Source: Sphingomonas rubra
Lineage (GTDB): Bacteria > Pseudomonadota > Alphaproteobacteria > Sphingomonadales > Sphingomonadaceae
Direction: 5' to 3'
Length of the DNA: 64,000 nucleotides
NCBI RefSeq assembly: GCF_900115745.1
Contig: NZ_FOXP01000007.1
Coordinates: forward strand, 170,593-234,592
The translations under genes and the position numbers were made by a program. A model generated the notes under the pieces. The model had not been told where the DNA came from, ran no database searches, and saw nothing but the letters and a program-made list of their open reading frames with translations. Every line of letters begins with the position of its first letter. The first letter of the stretch is position 1. Shown here piece by piece: positions 56,486-64,000 of this stretch.

Positions 56486-56635
56486 CCCGTCTTCTCCCCG
56501 CATGACACGCCGCAACTTTGGCAGTCAGCCTGCCCCCTCTGTCGTGACGGGCACGTTGTTGCCAGAGTGAGCGGTGACGTATGTGCACTGAAGACCCGAA
56601 AAGGGATAACGAGCTGCGAGAGGACGGGCACGAGG

Positions 56636-56806
56636 ATGGACGACGCCGTAGTCGCCGAAGAGCGGGCGTATTGGATCAACGAAGTCCGGCTCCGTGGCCT
56701 CGATGTCGAGGCCGCCCGGATGCGAGGCGACGCTCCTCATATACTAGCTGGAGCTACGCTGCGGCTTCGAGAAGCGGAAGAACGCCTCGCAGGCATGAGC
56801 GACTGA
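56636..56806 (+). CDS. Small protein of unknown function
   Basis: 56 aa from the ATG at 56636 (GAGG just upstream, rather close); a longer frame from 56567 is possible. Helical: VVAEERAYWINEVRLRGLDV and GATLRLREAEERLAGMSD. Coding bias looks real from 56636. Divergent from GH130 and convergent with the GGDEF gene. Function unknown. Confidence 0.45.
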   Translation: MDDAVVAEERAYWINEVRLRGLDVEAARMRGDAPHILAGATLRLREAEERLAGMSD

Positions 56807-56912
56807 AGGTAGTTCGCGCGCCGCGCGGCAATCGTCGCAGCCAAGCTGGCGGCAGGAACGAGCCCCCTTTTAGTAGGCCGCCTCAGCGTCACTGTGGTTT
56901 CATGATCGGCAA

Positions 56913-58748
56913 TTATGCCGCGACGAGGCTGATGGTGGCGCGGTTCCGACCCTCACGCTTGGACTGATAGAGAGCCACGTCGGCTGCCTGGACGAGGGTC
57001 GAGCCGTCACGTGCCATCGCATCCGTCCAGGTGGCGATGCCGAACGACATGCTCGTCGATCCCAGGCTGCGGCCGCCGTGTCGAACGGTGAGCTCGGCGA
57101 TGGCCCGTCGAACAGCTTCCACGCGCCCCGCCAGCGCATCCGCAGTGGTGCCTGGCGCGATGATGGTGAACTCTTCGCCTCCAAACCGACAAACCACATC
57201 GCCATCGCGAAAGCGGCTGCGCATCTCCGCGGCGACCCCTTGCAGGACCGCGTCACCGGCATCGTGGCCAAACTCGTCGTTGAAGCGCTTGAAGTGGTCG
57301 ACGTCGCACATGACCAGGCTGAGCGGCGTACCTGACCTGGAGGCACGCGCGATCTCCAGCTTCAACGTCTCTTCCATGTAGCGGCGATTGAAGAGGCCGG
57401 TGAGCGGGTCGCGGATCGTCTGCTCTCGCAGTGACCGTTGCAGACGGTGATTCACCAGCGCCGAGGCGATGTTTTCGGTTAACACGTTCATGCGGAAGCG
57501 GTTCTCGCTGCCGATCAGGCCCTGAAGGTAGAGGACCCCGATCACTTCACCGCCAGCGAGTAGCGGTTCGCAGTGGTAGACCTCGCCTTCACTTGCGTGA
57601 CCGCAAACAATGTCGCGACCAGGCTCGGTGACGCAGTGGCTCTGCCCGCGGCGAAGCGCCCAGCAGCGTTCCGGCGAGAAGCCGTCGAGCAGGACATCGG
57701 TGCCGCCCCAGCTGGCAACGGGCACCAGGCAGTTTCGCGAGTTGTTGTGGGCGTAGAGCGCGCCGGGAACGTCCGGCAGCACGCGCGGCACGAACACCTT
57801 GATGATCTGCGCCAGTTCGTCGTCGGTTCGCGCGGCCTGCATGCGGTGCGCCATGCCGCCGAGAAGCTCGATCACATCGCCGCGCTCGCGCAGCGTCTCG
57901 CTGTTCCGGTGCAGCTCGGCGTTGACGGTCTGCAGCTCGCGCTCGCTGCTGGCTTGGTCGGTAACAGCGTTCCTCAACCGGTCAGCCATGGCATTGTAGC
58001 CTTTCGCCAGCCGGGTGAACTCCTCTGACCCCATGCTCGTGTCGATCCGCGCGTCCTGTTCGCCATCGCCTAGCACTGTCATCGCACGCATCATCGTCGC
58101 CAGCGGTCGGCGGATGCCTCGGATCAGCAAGGCGAAGCTGCCGATGACCAGCAGCGCGACGGTGACCGCACCGATGATGGCGAGCCTGCGTCCGCCGACG
58201 AGCCGCTGGTCCGCGGCGTCCTGACGGATCGTCTGCAAGGCGCGCTCCTCGTCGAGGAAGCCTCTGGCTCTGACGCTGATCGCGTCCATTAGCTCACGAC
58301 CACGGCCACTGACGATGATGGCGACAGCGCCAGGAAAGTCGCCGCGGCGGCCAAGGTCCAACGGCTGCCGCAGAAAAGCGGTGCGCTGCGCCATAAGCGT
58401 AGCGATCTCAAGCGCCCGTGCGTGCTGTAACGGGTTGTCGTTCGTCAGCCGGACCACTGCCGCCATGTTGCGAGCCGAACTCTCCACGCGCTCGGCGAAC
58501 GAGTGGGCGTAGGCGGGATTACGCGTGATGATGAAGCCGCGCTGACCAGACTCGGCCTCGCGCAGATCGCCCAGAGCCGCCTCGGTTGTCTCGATCACCT
58601 CCGCCGAGTGGCTGGCCCAGCGAAAGCTCTGGCTGGTCTGCTGCGATGCGTCCACGAGCAGCCCTGCCAGCGAAGCCAGTGCAACCAGGACGACGAGGCC
58701 GATCGCGGTGATGCGGGCTGAGAGCGACGACAACATGTGCGCGGTCAT
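56913..58748 (-). CDS. Membrane diguanylate cyclase (CHASE3-HAMP-GAF-GGDEF)
   Basis: 611 aa. TM1 about 12-32, then a CHASE3-type periplasmic helical domain (ESGQRGFIITRNPAYAHSFA), TM2 about 190-210, HAMP about 212-265, GAF-like about 290-435 (GEVIGVLYLQGLIGSENRFR) and a GGDEF domain with intact signature CRFGGEEFTIIAPG and substrate motif DPLTGLFNRRYMEETL. It senses something outside the membrane or a cytosolic ligand and makes c-di-GMP. Confidence 0.9.
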   Translation of the reverse strand: MTAHMLSSLSARITAIGLVVLVALASLAGLLVDASQQTSQSFRWASHSAEVIETTEAALGDLREAESGQRGFIITRNPAYAHSFAERVESSARNMAAVVRLTNDNPLQHARALEIATLMAQRTAFLRQPLDLGRRGDFPGAVAIIVSGRGRELMDAISVRARGFLDEERALQTIRQDAADQRLVGGRRLAIIGAVTVALLVIGSFALLIRGIRRPLATMMRAMTVLGDGEQDARIDTSMGSEEFTRLAKGYNAMADRLRNAVTDQASSERELQTVNAELHRNSETLRERGDVIELLGGMAHRMQAARTDDELAQIIKVFVPRVLPDVPGALYAHNNSRNCLVPVASWGGTDVLLDGFSPERCWALRRGQSHCVTEPGRDIVCGHASEGEVYHCEPLLAGGEVIGVLYLQGLIGSENRFRMNVLTENIASALVNHRLQRSLREQTIRDPLTGLFNRRYMEETLKLEIARASRSGTPLSLVMCDVDHFKRFNDEFGHDAGDAVLQGVAAEMRSRFRDGDVVCRFGGEEFTIIAPGTTADALAGRVEAVRRAIAELTVRHGGRSLGSTSMSFGIATWTDAMARDGSTLVQAADVALYQSKREGRNRATISLVAA

Positions 58749-58831
58749 AGCCCGTGAGGATTTAGGATCCTGTTACGCCAGCTCACCTTCCAGAGGCGAA
58801 CGTCGTCGCCGATCATCCAACCTGCCGAAGG

Positions 58832-58890
58832 TGAACCAATGTCCGAAGCTGAGGAACGGCTTCGGCCAACTGAGTGACCGCGTATGGGTC
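58832..58890 (+). repeat. 59-bp intergenic repeat
   Basis: TGAACCAATGTCCGAAGCTG ... GAGTGACCGCGTATGGGTC; full-length copy in the divergent region between the GGDEF gene and the small TIR-partner gene, so it may overlap their promoters. Confidence 0.65.
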
Positions 58891-58984
58891 TGGTGAGCGT
58901 CTTGCCTGTCTGCGTTATCAGCGGCACGGCTTCGCTGAGTGCAAGCCCATTGCAGGCCATCCTGAAAACCCCCATAGTCAATCA

Positions 58985-59197
58985 ATGGCAGATCCCCGCG
59001 CCTCCTCTACGAAACGATTGGTGGGCAAACGTCGAGCCGCGTCGAACGGTAAAGCGATTGCGTCACCGGCAAAGAAGCGTGCCTTCATCTATCGTGGACT
59101 CAAAATCAAGCCGAGCTTTGTTGAAGACGAGCGCTCGAAGCAGCTTGAAGAAGCGATGCGCGAGTTTGGCTTGAGAACGCATGTCCTCGCCGAGTGA
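58985..59197 (+). CDS. Small basic protein upstream of the TIR-like gene
   Basis: 70 aa from the ATG at 58985. A lysine/arginine-rich start (TKRLVGKRRAASNGKAIASP) is followed by FIYRGLKIKPSFVEDERSKQ and a C-terminal helix. Overlaps the next gene by 17 bp, so the two are co-expressed and coupled. Unknown function; it could be an adaptor or inhibitor of the TIR-like protein. Confidence 0.6.
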   Translation: MADPRASSTKRLVGKRRAASNGKAIASPAKKRAFIYRGLKIKPSFVEDERSKQLEEAMREFGLRTHVLAE

Positions 59198-59837
59198 GAC
59201 GCTAAACGACAGCGTTTTCATCAACTGCCCTTTTGACGACGACTTCTTGGAAATTTTCCGGGCGATTGTCTTTGCGGTGAAGGCCTGCGGCTTCCAGCCC
59301 CGCACCGCTCAAGACACGAGCGACTCCGGGCAATCCCGCATCCAGAAAATCACTGACCTGATTGTCGCGTGCGACCGCGGGATCCACGATATATCCGCAG
59401 TAACCCTTGATGCAGCTACGAGCATGCCACGCTTTAACATGCCGCTCGAGCTTGGGATTTCTCTCGGCATCAAGTGGAAGGGCCCTAAGCGGCAACACCG
59501 CAAGCGAATCCTAGTGCTCGACGAGAAGAAGCACCAATACGATATGTCGACGTCGGACATCAGTGGCCAAGATCTCAGCGCACATGGGCTCAAGCCGGAG
59601 AAGGCGATCGGCTGCGTGCGCGATTGGCTTGCTCAGGATCGTGCTTCTGCGCTGCCGCCCCTTGCTGGCGGTACTGCCCTTGCCGCGGATTATACCAAGG
59701 CTCGCGCGCTGATTGACGGAATGATCACCGACCATCGCCTAGAGCCTTGGGAAACGCTCAGCCACCCTGACTACCTACGGTGCGTTGACATTAGCTTGAA
59801 GCTTATTGCTCCCGCTCCCTCCCCCGCGTCGACCTGA
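59181..59837 (+). CDS. TIR/nucleoside-deoxyribosyltransferase-like protein
   Basis: 218 aa. VFINCPFDDDFLEIFRAIVF (12-31), ACGFQPRTAQDTSDSGQSRI, VACDRGIHDIS and RFNMPLELGISLGIK (84-98) match a prokaryotic family with a TIR/SLOG-related fold. Glu90 in NMPLELG matches the catalytic Glu of nucleoside deoxyribosyltransferases and TIR NADases. The C-terminus has ISGQDLSAHGLKPEKAIGCV. Members are often found near defence genes; NAD or nucleotide cleavage is inferred, not shown. The small upstream gene is a likely partner. Confidence 0.7.
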   Translation: MSSPSETLNDSVFINCPFDDDFLEIFRAIVFAVKACGFQPRTAQDTSDSGQSRIQKITDLIVACDRGIHDISAVTLDAATSMPRFNMPLELGISLGIKWKGPKRQHRKRILVLDEKKHQYDMSTSDISGQDLSAHGLKPEKAIGCVRDWLAQDRASALPPLAGGTALAADYTKARALIDGMITDHRLEPWETLSHPDYLRCVDISLKLIAPAPSPAST

Positions 59838-60006
59838 CCGGTAAAAGGGCCGAGAAGCTTATCCGCGCGAACAAGGCGGGCGTCATGAGCGCGTCCAAGC
59901 ATTAGCGACCCCGCTTGGCTCAACCATAAGCTCGACGGAAGCGGTAGATCGGCTCACATACCGGGTTGAGGAATTGCGGCAGCTGGCAATGCCGGCTGCT
60001 CAGCGC

Positions 60007-61005
60007 CTATAAGTCAGTTTGGCCGTAGGTCACGCGTGCGGCAGTCGCACGGATCTGGCGCTCAGCATCCCAGCCGCCTTGCCAAATCCCGCCGACGTCT
60101 ACCGGCGCGGTAAGCGAGATGGTGCCACGCTCGCCCTGCTTCCGCCGGATTGTGAGGAGCGGCCGATCGCCGCTCGCACTCAGTTCCGGATATCCACTCA
60201 ATTGCCCTTCGATCCGCTCAAGGGCGACCAGCATGGCTTCGAGGCACTGAAGGACAAAAATCTGGTGCTGCGGAGTCTGCGCCACGATGATTGCCAGCAT
60301 GAGCAGCACGCAGACGCGCTTGGCGCGCGAGCGAAGCATGTCGTCATGGAACTCAACATGGGGGATCCCATCTTGCGACGCATAAAGCAGCCGGTTGCGC
60401 TGGTTCGCTTCGGCTTGAATGTAACGGAGGATCGAGCCGGCGCCAGAACGGTCCGCGAGCTCGGCCAGTTCTTGCTCAAAGCGGTGAACCATGGCGTTAT
60501 CTGCCTCGCCCGCTCGCAGTCCGAAGTTGAGGGGGGCGTCAGGCGATGCCCACGTGTCACCGTCGTCCATCCCCGCGAGCGCCGCGATGTTCAGATGGAG
60601 CTCTACGCGCGGCCTGCCCCGCTTCGACAGCGAGACGCGAGGCGCCGGGATGCCGGAACGAAATAGGAAGTCGTTGATCGTGGCGATCAGCGGCCAGAAG
60701 GCCATCTTGTGGACGTGGTTCCAGGCGTTCAGGCGATTGGCCCCCGGGTAGCGCTGCCGTTGTAACGCGAGGATAACCGCGGTCGCCGCTTCCTCCTCAG
60801 CGGTGATCGCCCGGAACGCGCTCATTTCGTCGTCAACACCGTGCAGCCGCCAAGCCTTACGCAGATGTTCAAAGGCGCCGCGCCCGGCGTGACGGATGTG
60901 CCCGGTCAGCCTGCCGACAGCGTTCTCGACGCTCAACTGCCAATCATGGAGAGGCAGGTCGCGGGATCGGGCGATGTCGTGTGCAGGGCTTCGGGTGTCG
61001 GTCAT
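60007..61005 (-). CDS. Protein of unknown function
   Basis: 332 aa. I do not recognise the family. Seen: a helical N-terminal part with FRAITAEEEAATAVILALQR, then NHVHKMAFWPLIATINDFL and VSLSKRGRPRVELHLNIAAL. A conserved-looking hydrophobic run VCVLLMLAIIVAQ (about 231-243) could be a buried helix. The C-terminus is beta-rich. Layout resembles bacterial HEPN- or AbiV-like helical proteins only loosely. It is separate from the TIR-like pair by 169 bp with no clear feature. Confidence 0.6.
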   Translation of the reverse strand: MTDTRSPAHDIARSRDLPLHDWQLSVENAVGRLTGHIRHAGRGAFEHLRKAWRLHGVDDEMSAFRAITAEEEAATAVILALQRQRYPGANRLNAWNHVHKMAFWPLIATINDFLFRSGIPAPRVSLSKRGRPRVELHLNIAALAGMDDGDTWASPDAPLNFGLRAGEADNAMVHRFEQELAELADRSGAGSILRYIQAEANQRNRLLYASQDGIPHVEFHDDMLRSRAKRVCVLLMLAIIVAQTPQHQIFVLQCLEAMLVALERIEGQLSGYPELSASGDRPLLTIRRKQGERGTISLTAPVDVGGIWQGGWDAERQIRATAARVTYGQTDL

Positions 61006-61094
61006 GGATACAAGATGGGCCTTAAAGCGCTGGACGCCACTTCGAAGGCCGCCGGTAGTCTGATTCGATCAGGTCCGACATGAGGGGTTCTGCA

Positions 61095-61153
61095 TGAATG
61101 AGCGTCCGGAGTCGAGATGTCCGAGCGGCACGCGGAACGACCGCTTATGGGTC
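61095..61153 (+). repeat. 59-bp intergenic repeat
   Basis: TGAATGAGCGTCCGGAGTCG ... GAACGACCGCTTATGGGTC; full-length copy in the gap between the unknown protein and the DUF892 gene. Confidence 0.7.
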
Positions 61154-61191
61154 AGCTTTGGCGTAACGCCGTTCGGCATCGCCTTACCCAC

Positions 61192-61767
61192 CTAAGCGGA
61201 GACAATGAGCTTGTGCGCGAGGCGGGTGAAATTCGCCGCGACAAGCCGAGTCTCCTCTATAGTTCGTTCAAGCAACGCGGCGGCGTCGGCGTTGCGCAAC
61301 AGTTGAGCATAACTGAGCATCGCGCCGTATTGCGCGATGTAGAAGTGAGCGGCGACCTGGCCGGACTCGATCAAGGTGAGGTCCAGCGCGAGGGTATCGG
61401 CCGCGAACTCCTCGTTGGCAGCCTGATTGTCGGCCTTAATGCCCGCCATTGCTTGGTCAGGGACGGCAACGGCGGACAGGCCGAAGGCCTTGAAAACGTC
61501 TTCAAGCCGGGCGGCTTGGCTGTGGTTGGCCTCGACGCCCATCCGCAGCGTTTCGCGGAGTTCATCGGATGTGGCCAACTCGCGGTTCTCGGCGGCTTGT
61601 TGGGCGCCTTGGTGGTGGGCGGCGTAGACGTGGCTCAGCACGCGTTCGAGCAGGGTGCGGACAGTGGCGGCTTTGGCGGGATCACCGGAAATCGCGAGCG
61701 CGGCGCCAGTCTGGTGCGCGCCGAGGGTATCCAACGCGGTCGCCGCGATGTCCTTGAGGTTGCTCAT
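61192..61767 (-). CDS. DUF892 (YciF-like) ferritin-fold stress protein
   Basis: 191 aa from the ATG at 61767. Four-helix layout with HVYAAHHQGAQQAAENRELA, LRETLRMGVEANHSQAARLE and LIESGQVAAHFYIAQYGAML, matching the ferritin-like DUF892 family, which appears in stress responses of proteobacteria. Metal-binding Glu/His positions are plausible but not proven. The EcfG-type promoter at 61777-61801 places it in the general stress regulon. The leader from the predicted start site is very short. Confidence 0.85.
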   Translation of the reverse strand: MSNLKDIAATALDTLGAHQTGAALAISGDPAKAATVRTLLERVLSHVYAAHHQGAQQAAENRELATSDELRETLRMGVEANHSQAARLEDVFKAFGLSAVAVPDQAMAGIKADNQAANEEFAADTLALDLTLIESGQVAAHFYIAQYGAMLSYAQLLRNADAAALLERTIEETRLVAANFTRLAHKLIVSA

Positions 61768-61776
61768 AGGAGAACG

Positions 61777-61801
61777 AACGAGGAGCCCTGGGTAGCGTTC
61801 C
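61777..61801 (-). promoter_or_regulatory. EcfG-type (general stress) promoter
   Basis: On the minus strand: GGAAC (61801-61797), 16-bp spacer, CGTT (61780-61777), the sphingomonad EcfG consensus GGAAC-N16/17-CGTT. It lies immediately upstream of the DUF892 start at 61767, so the transcript would be nearly leaderless. Confidence 0.65.
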
Positions 61802-61982
61802 TCGACAAAAACCGCGGCTAGCAGCTAACGCGCGATCTTGACCAACGGTTAAGCCAAGTGAGCGTGGGAAAGGTGGAACGCTCGAAAGCGCAACATGCCC
61901 TGCTGACTATGCAGCCGGCAGACTGGCAAGGCCATCGTCCGACATCATTCCGTACGGCTCAGGATCTTCCATGCGGGCAACA

Positions 61983-62041
61983 TGAATGAATGGCAGAAGG
62001 TGAGGAGGTGAGAAGAGGCCGCGAATGGCCGGATGTGGGTC
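61983..62041 (+). repeat. 59-bp intergenic repeat
   Basis: TGAATGAATGGCAGAAGGTG ... GAATGGCCGGATGTGGGTC; full-length copy in the 317-bp gap 61768-62084 before the catalase stop. The rest of the gap holds the EcfG promoter and no gene. Confidence 0.7.
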
Positions 62042-62084
62042 CACGCGGCCGGCTCTCTAAAGCTCGAGCCAGCCGCGCCGGTTA

Positions 62085-64000
62085 TCACGCGAGGGTTCGG
62101 ACGTTCGGCTCCCGGTCCCAGTAGCGCTTCTTGGCCGCCTCGACGAAGCCGGCGAGATCCGTCACGCCGTCGTCCGGCTCAACCCCGGCCTTGTCGAGCA
62201 GCGGCTTGGCGGCGGCATTGTGGCCGATCGCCTTCAGATGGCCGAACGCGTCCATCACCCACTGCACTGCGGCTCCCTCCCTGGTCAGCTTGGCGGTCGC
62301 CTCCGCCGACAGGATCACCGCGCACGCGTCGACGGTGACCGACGGCTGGCCGAACAACTGCTTGTCCGCGATCACCGCTGAGCCGTCCGACAGCGGCACC
62401 TTGCCGACCTTGGGCGCGATCAGCAGCGCGTGGCCCTTCGCCTTTGCGACCGCGTCGGTCACAGCCGCGACCTCGCTGACATCGGAGCCGTCGGCGATCA
62501 GGATGCCGACCGTGCGCCCCTCCAGCGTATGCTTCTCCAGCGGCCCGCGGATGATGCGGAGCGCGGGCGACGGCGCCATGTCGATGACCGGCGCGGCGGT
62601 CGGCGATGCCTTCGGCAAGTCCATGGCCAGCCCGTCGGCGACGCGGCTCGCCAGCGTCTCGTCGACGTTGCGCAGGTTCGCCATCATCGCCGTGCGGATG
62701 TGCTCCAGCGAGACCTTCGACAGTTCGAACACGAGGGCGGAGGCGATGTGCGCCTGCTCGGCCGGGTCCATCGACCGGAAGAACAGCCGCGCCTGGCTGT
62801 AATGGTCGGCGAAGCTCTCCGGCCGGATGCGCAGTTTCTGTCCCTGCTCCTCCGACGGGAAGGTCTTGTAGCCGCCGTCAGGGTCCTCGCGCGCGCCGCC
62901 CGGCTCGCCCGCCTTGGCGAGGCTGTTCGGCTCGTAGTTGGCGCGACCCTTGGGCACCGCCATCTGCATGTGGCCGTCGCGCTGCTGGTTCATGAAGGGG
63001 CAGCCCGCCGCCTCCGCGCGACCCTTGGCCGAATTGATCGGCAGCTGGTGGAAGTTGACCGAGCCGAGCCGCGACAGCTGCGTGTCGGTGTAGCTGAACA
63101 GCCGTCCCTGGAGGAGCGGATCGTTGGAGAAGCCGATGCCGGGCACGACGTGGCTCGGCACGAACGCCGCCTGCTCGGTCTCGGCGAAGTAATTGTCCGG
63201 GTAGCGATCGAGCACCATCTTGCCGACGATCCGGACGGGCAGCACCTCCTCCGGAATGATCTTGGTGGCGTCGAGCACGTCATAGGGCTGGCTGTTCGCG
63301 AACTCCTCGTCGAACAGCTGCACGCCCAGCTCCCACTCGGGATAGTCGCCGCGCTCGATCCGCTCGAACAGGTCGCGGCGCTGGAAGTCCGGATCGGCAC
63401 CGGCGATCTTCACCGTCTCGTCCCAGATGGTCGAGGCGAGGCCTGCCTTGGGCTTCCAGTGGAACTTGACGAACGTCGACTTGCCTTCCTTGTCGATGAA
63501 ACGGAAGGTGTGGACGCCGAACCCCTCCATGTTGGCGAAGGTACGCGGCAGCGTGCGGTCCGACATCGCCCACATGATCATGTGGGTGGATTCGGGCATC
63601 AGCGAGATAAAGTCCCAGAAGGTGTCGTGCGCGGTCGCCGCCTGCGGGTAGCCGCGGTCCGCCTCCATCTTGGCGGCATGGATCAGGTCGGGGAACTTGA
63701 TCGCGTCCTGGATGAAGAACACGGGGATGTTGTTGCCGACCAGGTCCCAATTGCCTTCGCGCGTGTAGAATTTCACCGCGAAGCCGCGCACGTCGCGCGG
63801 CGTATCGATCGATCCCGCACCGCCGGCCACCGTGGAGAAGCGGACGAACACGTCGGTGCGCTGGCCCTTCTTCTGGAACAGGTCGGCGACCGTGATGTCG
63901 GACAGGCTGTCGGTGCATTCGAAATAGCCGTGCGCGGCCGAGCCGCGGGCGTGGACGATCCGCTCCGGGATACGCTCGTGATCGAAATGGTTGATCTTCT
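62085..64000 (-). CDS. katE: Large-subunit catalase (HPII/KatE type, 5' end beyond window)
   Basis: The frame is open to the right edge, so the N-terminus is missing. Catalase core: HFDHERIPERIVHARGSAAH (active-site His), GGAGSIDTPRDVRGFAVKFY, DLVGNNIPVFFIQDAIKFPD (distal Asn) and GRLFSYTDTQLSRLGSVNFH with the proximal heme Tyr. Beyond about residue 480 of the visible part a C-terminal flavodoxin/DJ-1-like domain is present (GRTVGILIADGSDVSEVAAV), which marks clade 2 large-subunit catalases. It breaks hydrogen peroxide into water and oxygen. Likely in the stress regulon, but its promoter is outside the window. Confidence 0.92.
   Translation of the reverse strand, partial: KINHFDHERIPERIVHARGSAAHGYFECTDSLSDITVADLFQKKGQRTDVFVRFSTVAGGAGSIDTPRDVRGFAVKFYTREGNWDLVGNNIPVFFIQDAIKFPDLIHAAKMEADRGYPQAATAHDTFWDFISLMPESTHMIMWAMSDRTLPRTFANMEGFGVHTFRFIDKEGKSTFVKFHWKPKAGLASTIWDETVKIAGADPDFQRRDLFERIERGDYPEWELGVQLFDEEFANSQPYDVLDATKIIPEEVLPVRIVGKMVLDRYPDNYFAETEQAAFVPSHVVPGIGFSNDPLLQGRLFSYTDTQLSRLGSVNFHQLPINSAKGRAEAAGCPFMNQQRDGHMQMAVPKGRANYEPNSLAKAGEPGGAREDPDGGYKTFPSEEQGQKLRIRPESFADHYSQARLFFRSMDPAEQAHIASALVFELSKVSLEHIRTAMMANLRNVDETLASRVADGLAMDLPKASPTAAPVIDMAPSPALRIIRGPLEKHTLEGRTVGILIADGSDVSEVAAVTDAVAKAKGHALLIAPKVGKVPLSDGSAVIADKQLFGQPSVTVDACAVILSAEATAKLTREGAAVQWVMDAFGHLKAIGHNAAAKPLLDKAGVEPDDGVTDLAGFVEAAKKRYWDREPNVRTLA

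Overview
The window looks like chromosomal DNA of a sphingomonad (Sphingomonas or a near relative). It is GC-rich with strong GC3 bias. It carries paoABC-type aldehyde oxidoreductase genes, short-chain and aldo/keto reductases, a stressosome (RsbR/S/T/X-like) module, HWE/HisKA_2-type kinases, an EcfG-like promoter and many copies of one short intergenic repeat. Genus assignment is inference from gene content only; no rRNA or tRNA gene was seen.

Layout. (1) 1-5.7 kb, minus strand: a probable NTP-driven conflict or restriction locus. It comprises a Hsp70/actin-like domain fused to a McrB-type AAA+ ATPase, an overlapping McrC/DUF2357-like protein whose PD-(D/E)XK lysine is replaced by cysteine, and a GIY-YIG nuclease running off the left edge. 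This is the most unusual system here. (2) 6-17.3 kb: an oxidoreductase block. It has an EthD protein and PRISE-like SDR divergent from an HxlR regulator, then an AKR-ApbE-FMN_bind operon, a CPA1 antiporter, a Bcr/CflA efflux pump, three SDRs (one with a start-proximal frameshift) and a GNAT enzyme. (3) 17.5-29.4 kb: a long minus-strand aldehyde and redox cluster (cupin, CMD, alcohol dehydrogenase, RibD-like reductase, CMD-CMD-cupin fusion, paoA-paoB-paoC, AKR, second paoC) facing a LysR regulator. A shared inverted-repeat motif (CATGRAC-N11-GTTCATR, one mismatch at one site) precedes the LysR/cupin region, paoA and the AKR-apbE operon, suggesting one LysR regulon. (4) 29.8-33.2 kb: an ABC-2 exporter with a DesK/LuxR-type two-component system in one overlapping operon. 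(5) 33.4-40.8 kb: a hydrolase, VOC protein, membrane and secreted hypothetical proteins, TraB/GumN protein, second alcohol dehydrogenase and a decayed DJ-1/PfpI gene. (6) 40.8-58.8 kb: a signalling island with rsbR-rsbS-rsbT-rsbX-like genes, an RsbT-like ATPase fused to a hybrid histidine kinase, a GAF-PAS-PAS-GGDEF-EAL protein, two tandem hybrid kinases, a DUF4118/HisKA_2 kinase, a pRiA4b ORF-3 protein, a GH130 enzyme and a CHASE3-type GGDEF protein. (7) 58.9-64 kb: a small protein coupled to a TIR/deoxyribosyltransferase-like protein, an unknown protein, a DUF892 ferritin-like stress protein with an EcfG-type promoter, and a large-subunit catalase cut by the right edge.

Running through the window are eleven same-orientation copies of an intergenic repeat, ten of exactly 59 bp and one 3 bp shorter. 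It starts TGAAYG and ends GAAYGTCYGCTTNTGGGTC. No insertion sequence, prophage, CRISPR array or tRNA was recognised. Several remnants (crotonase tail, receiver-domain tail, DJ-1/PfpI gene) show local gene decay.
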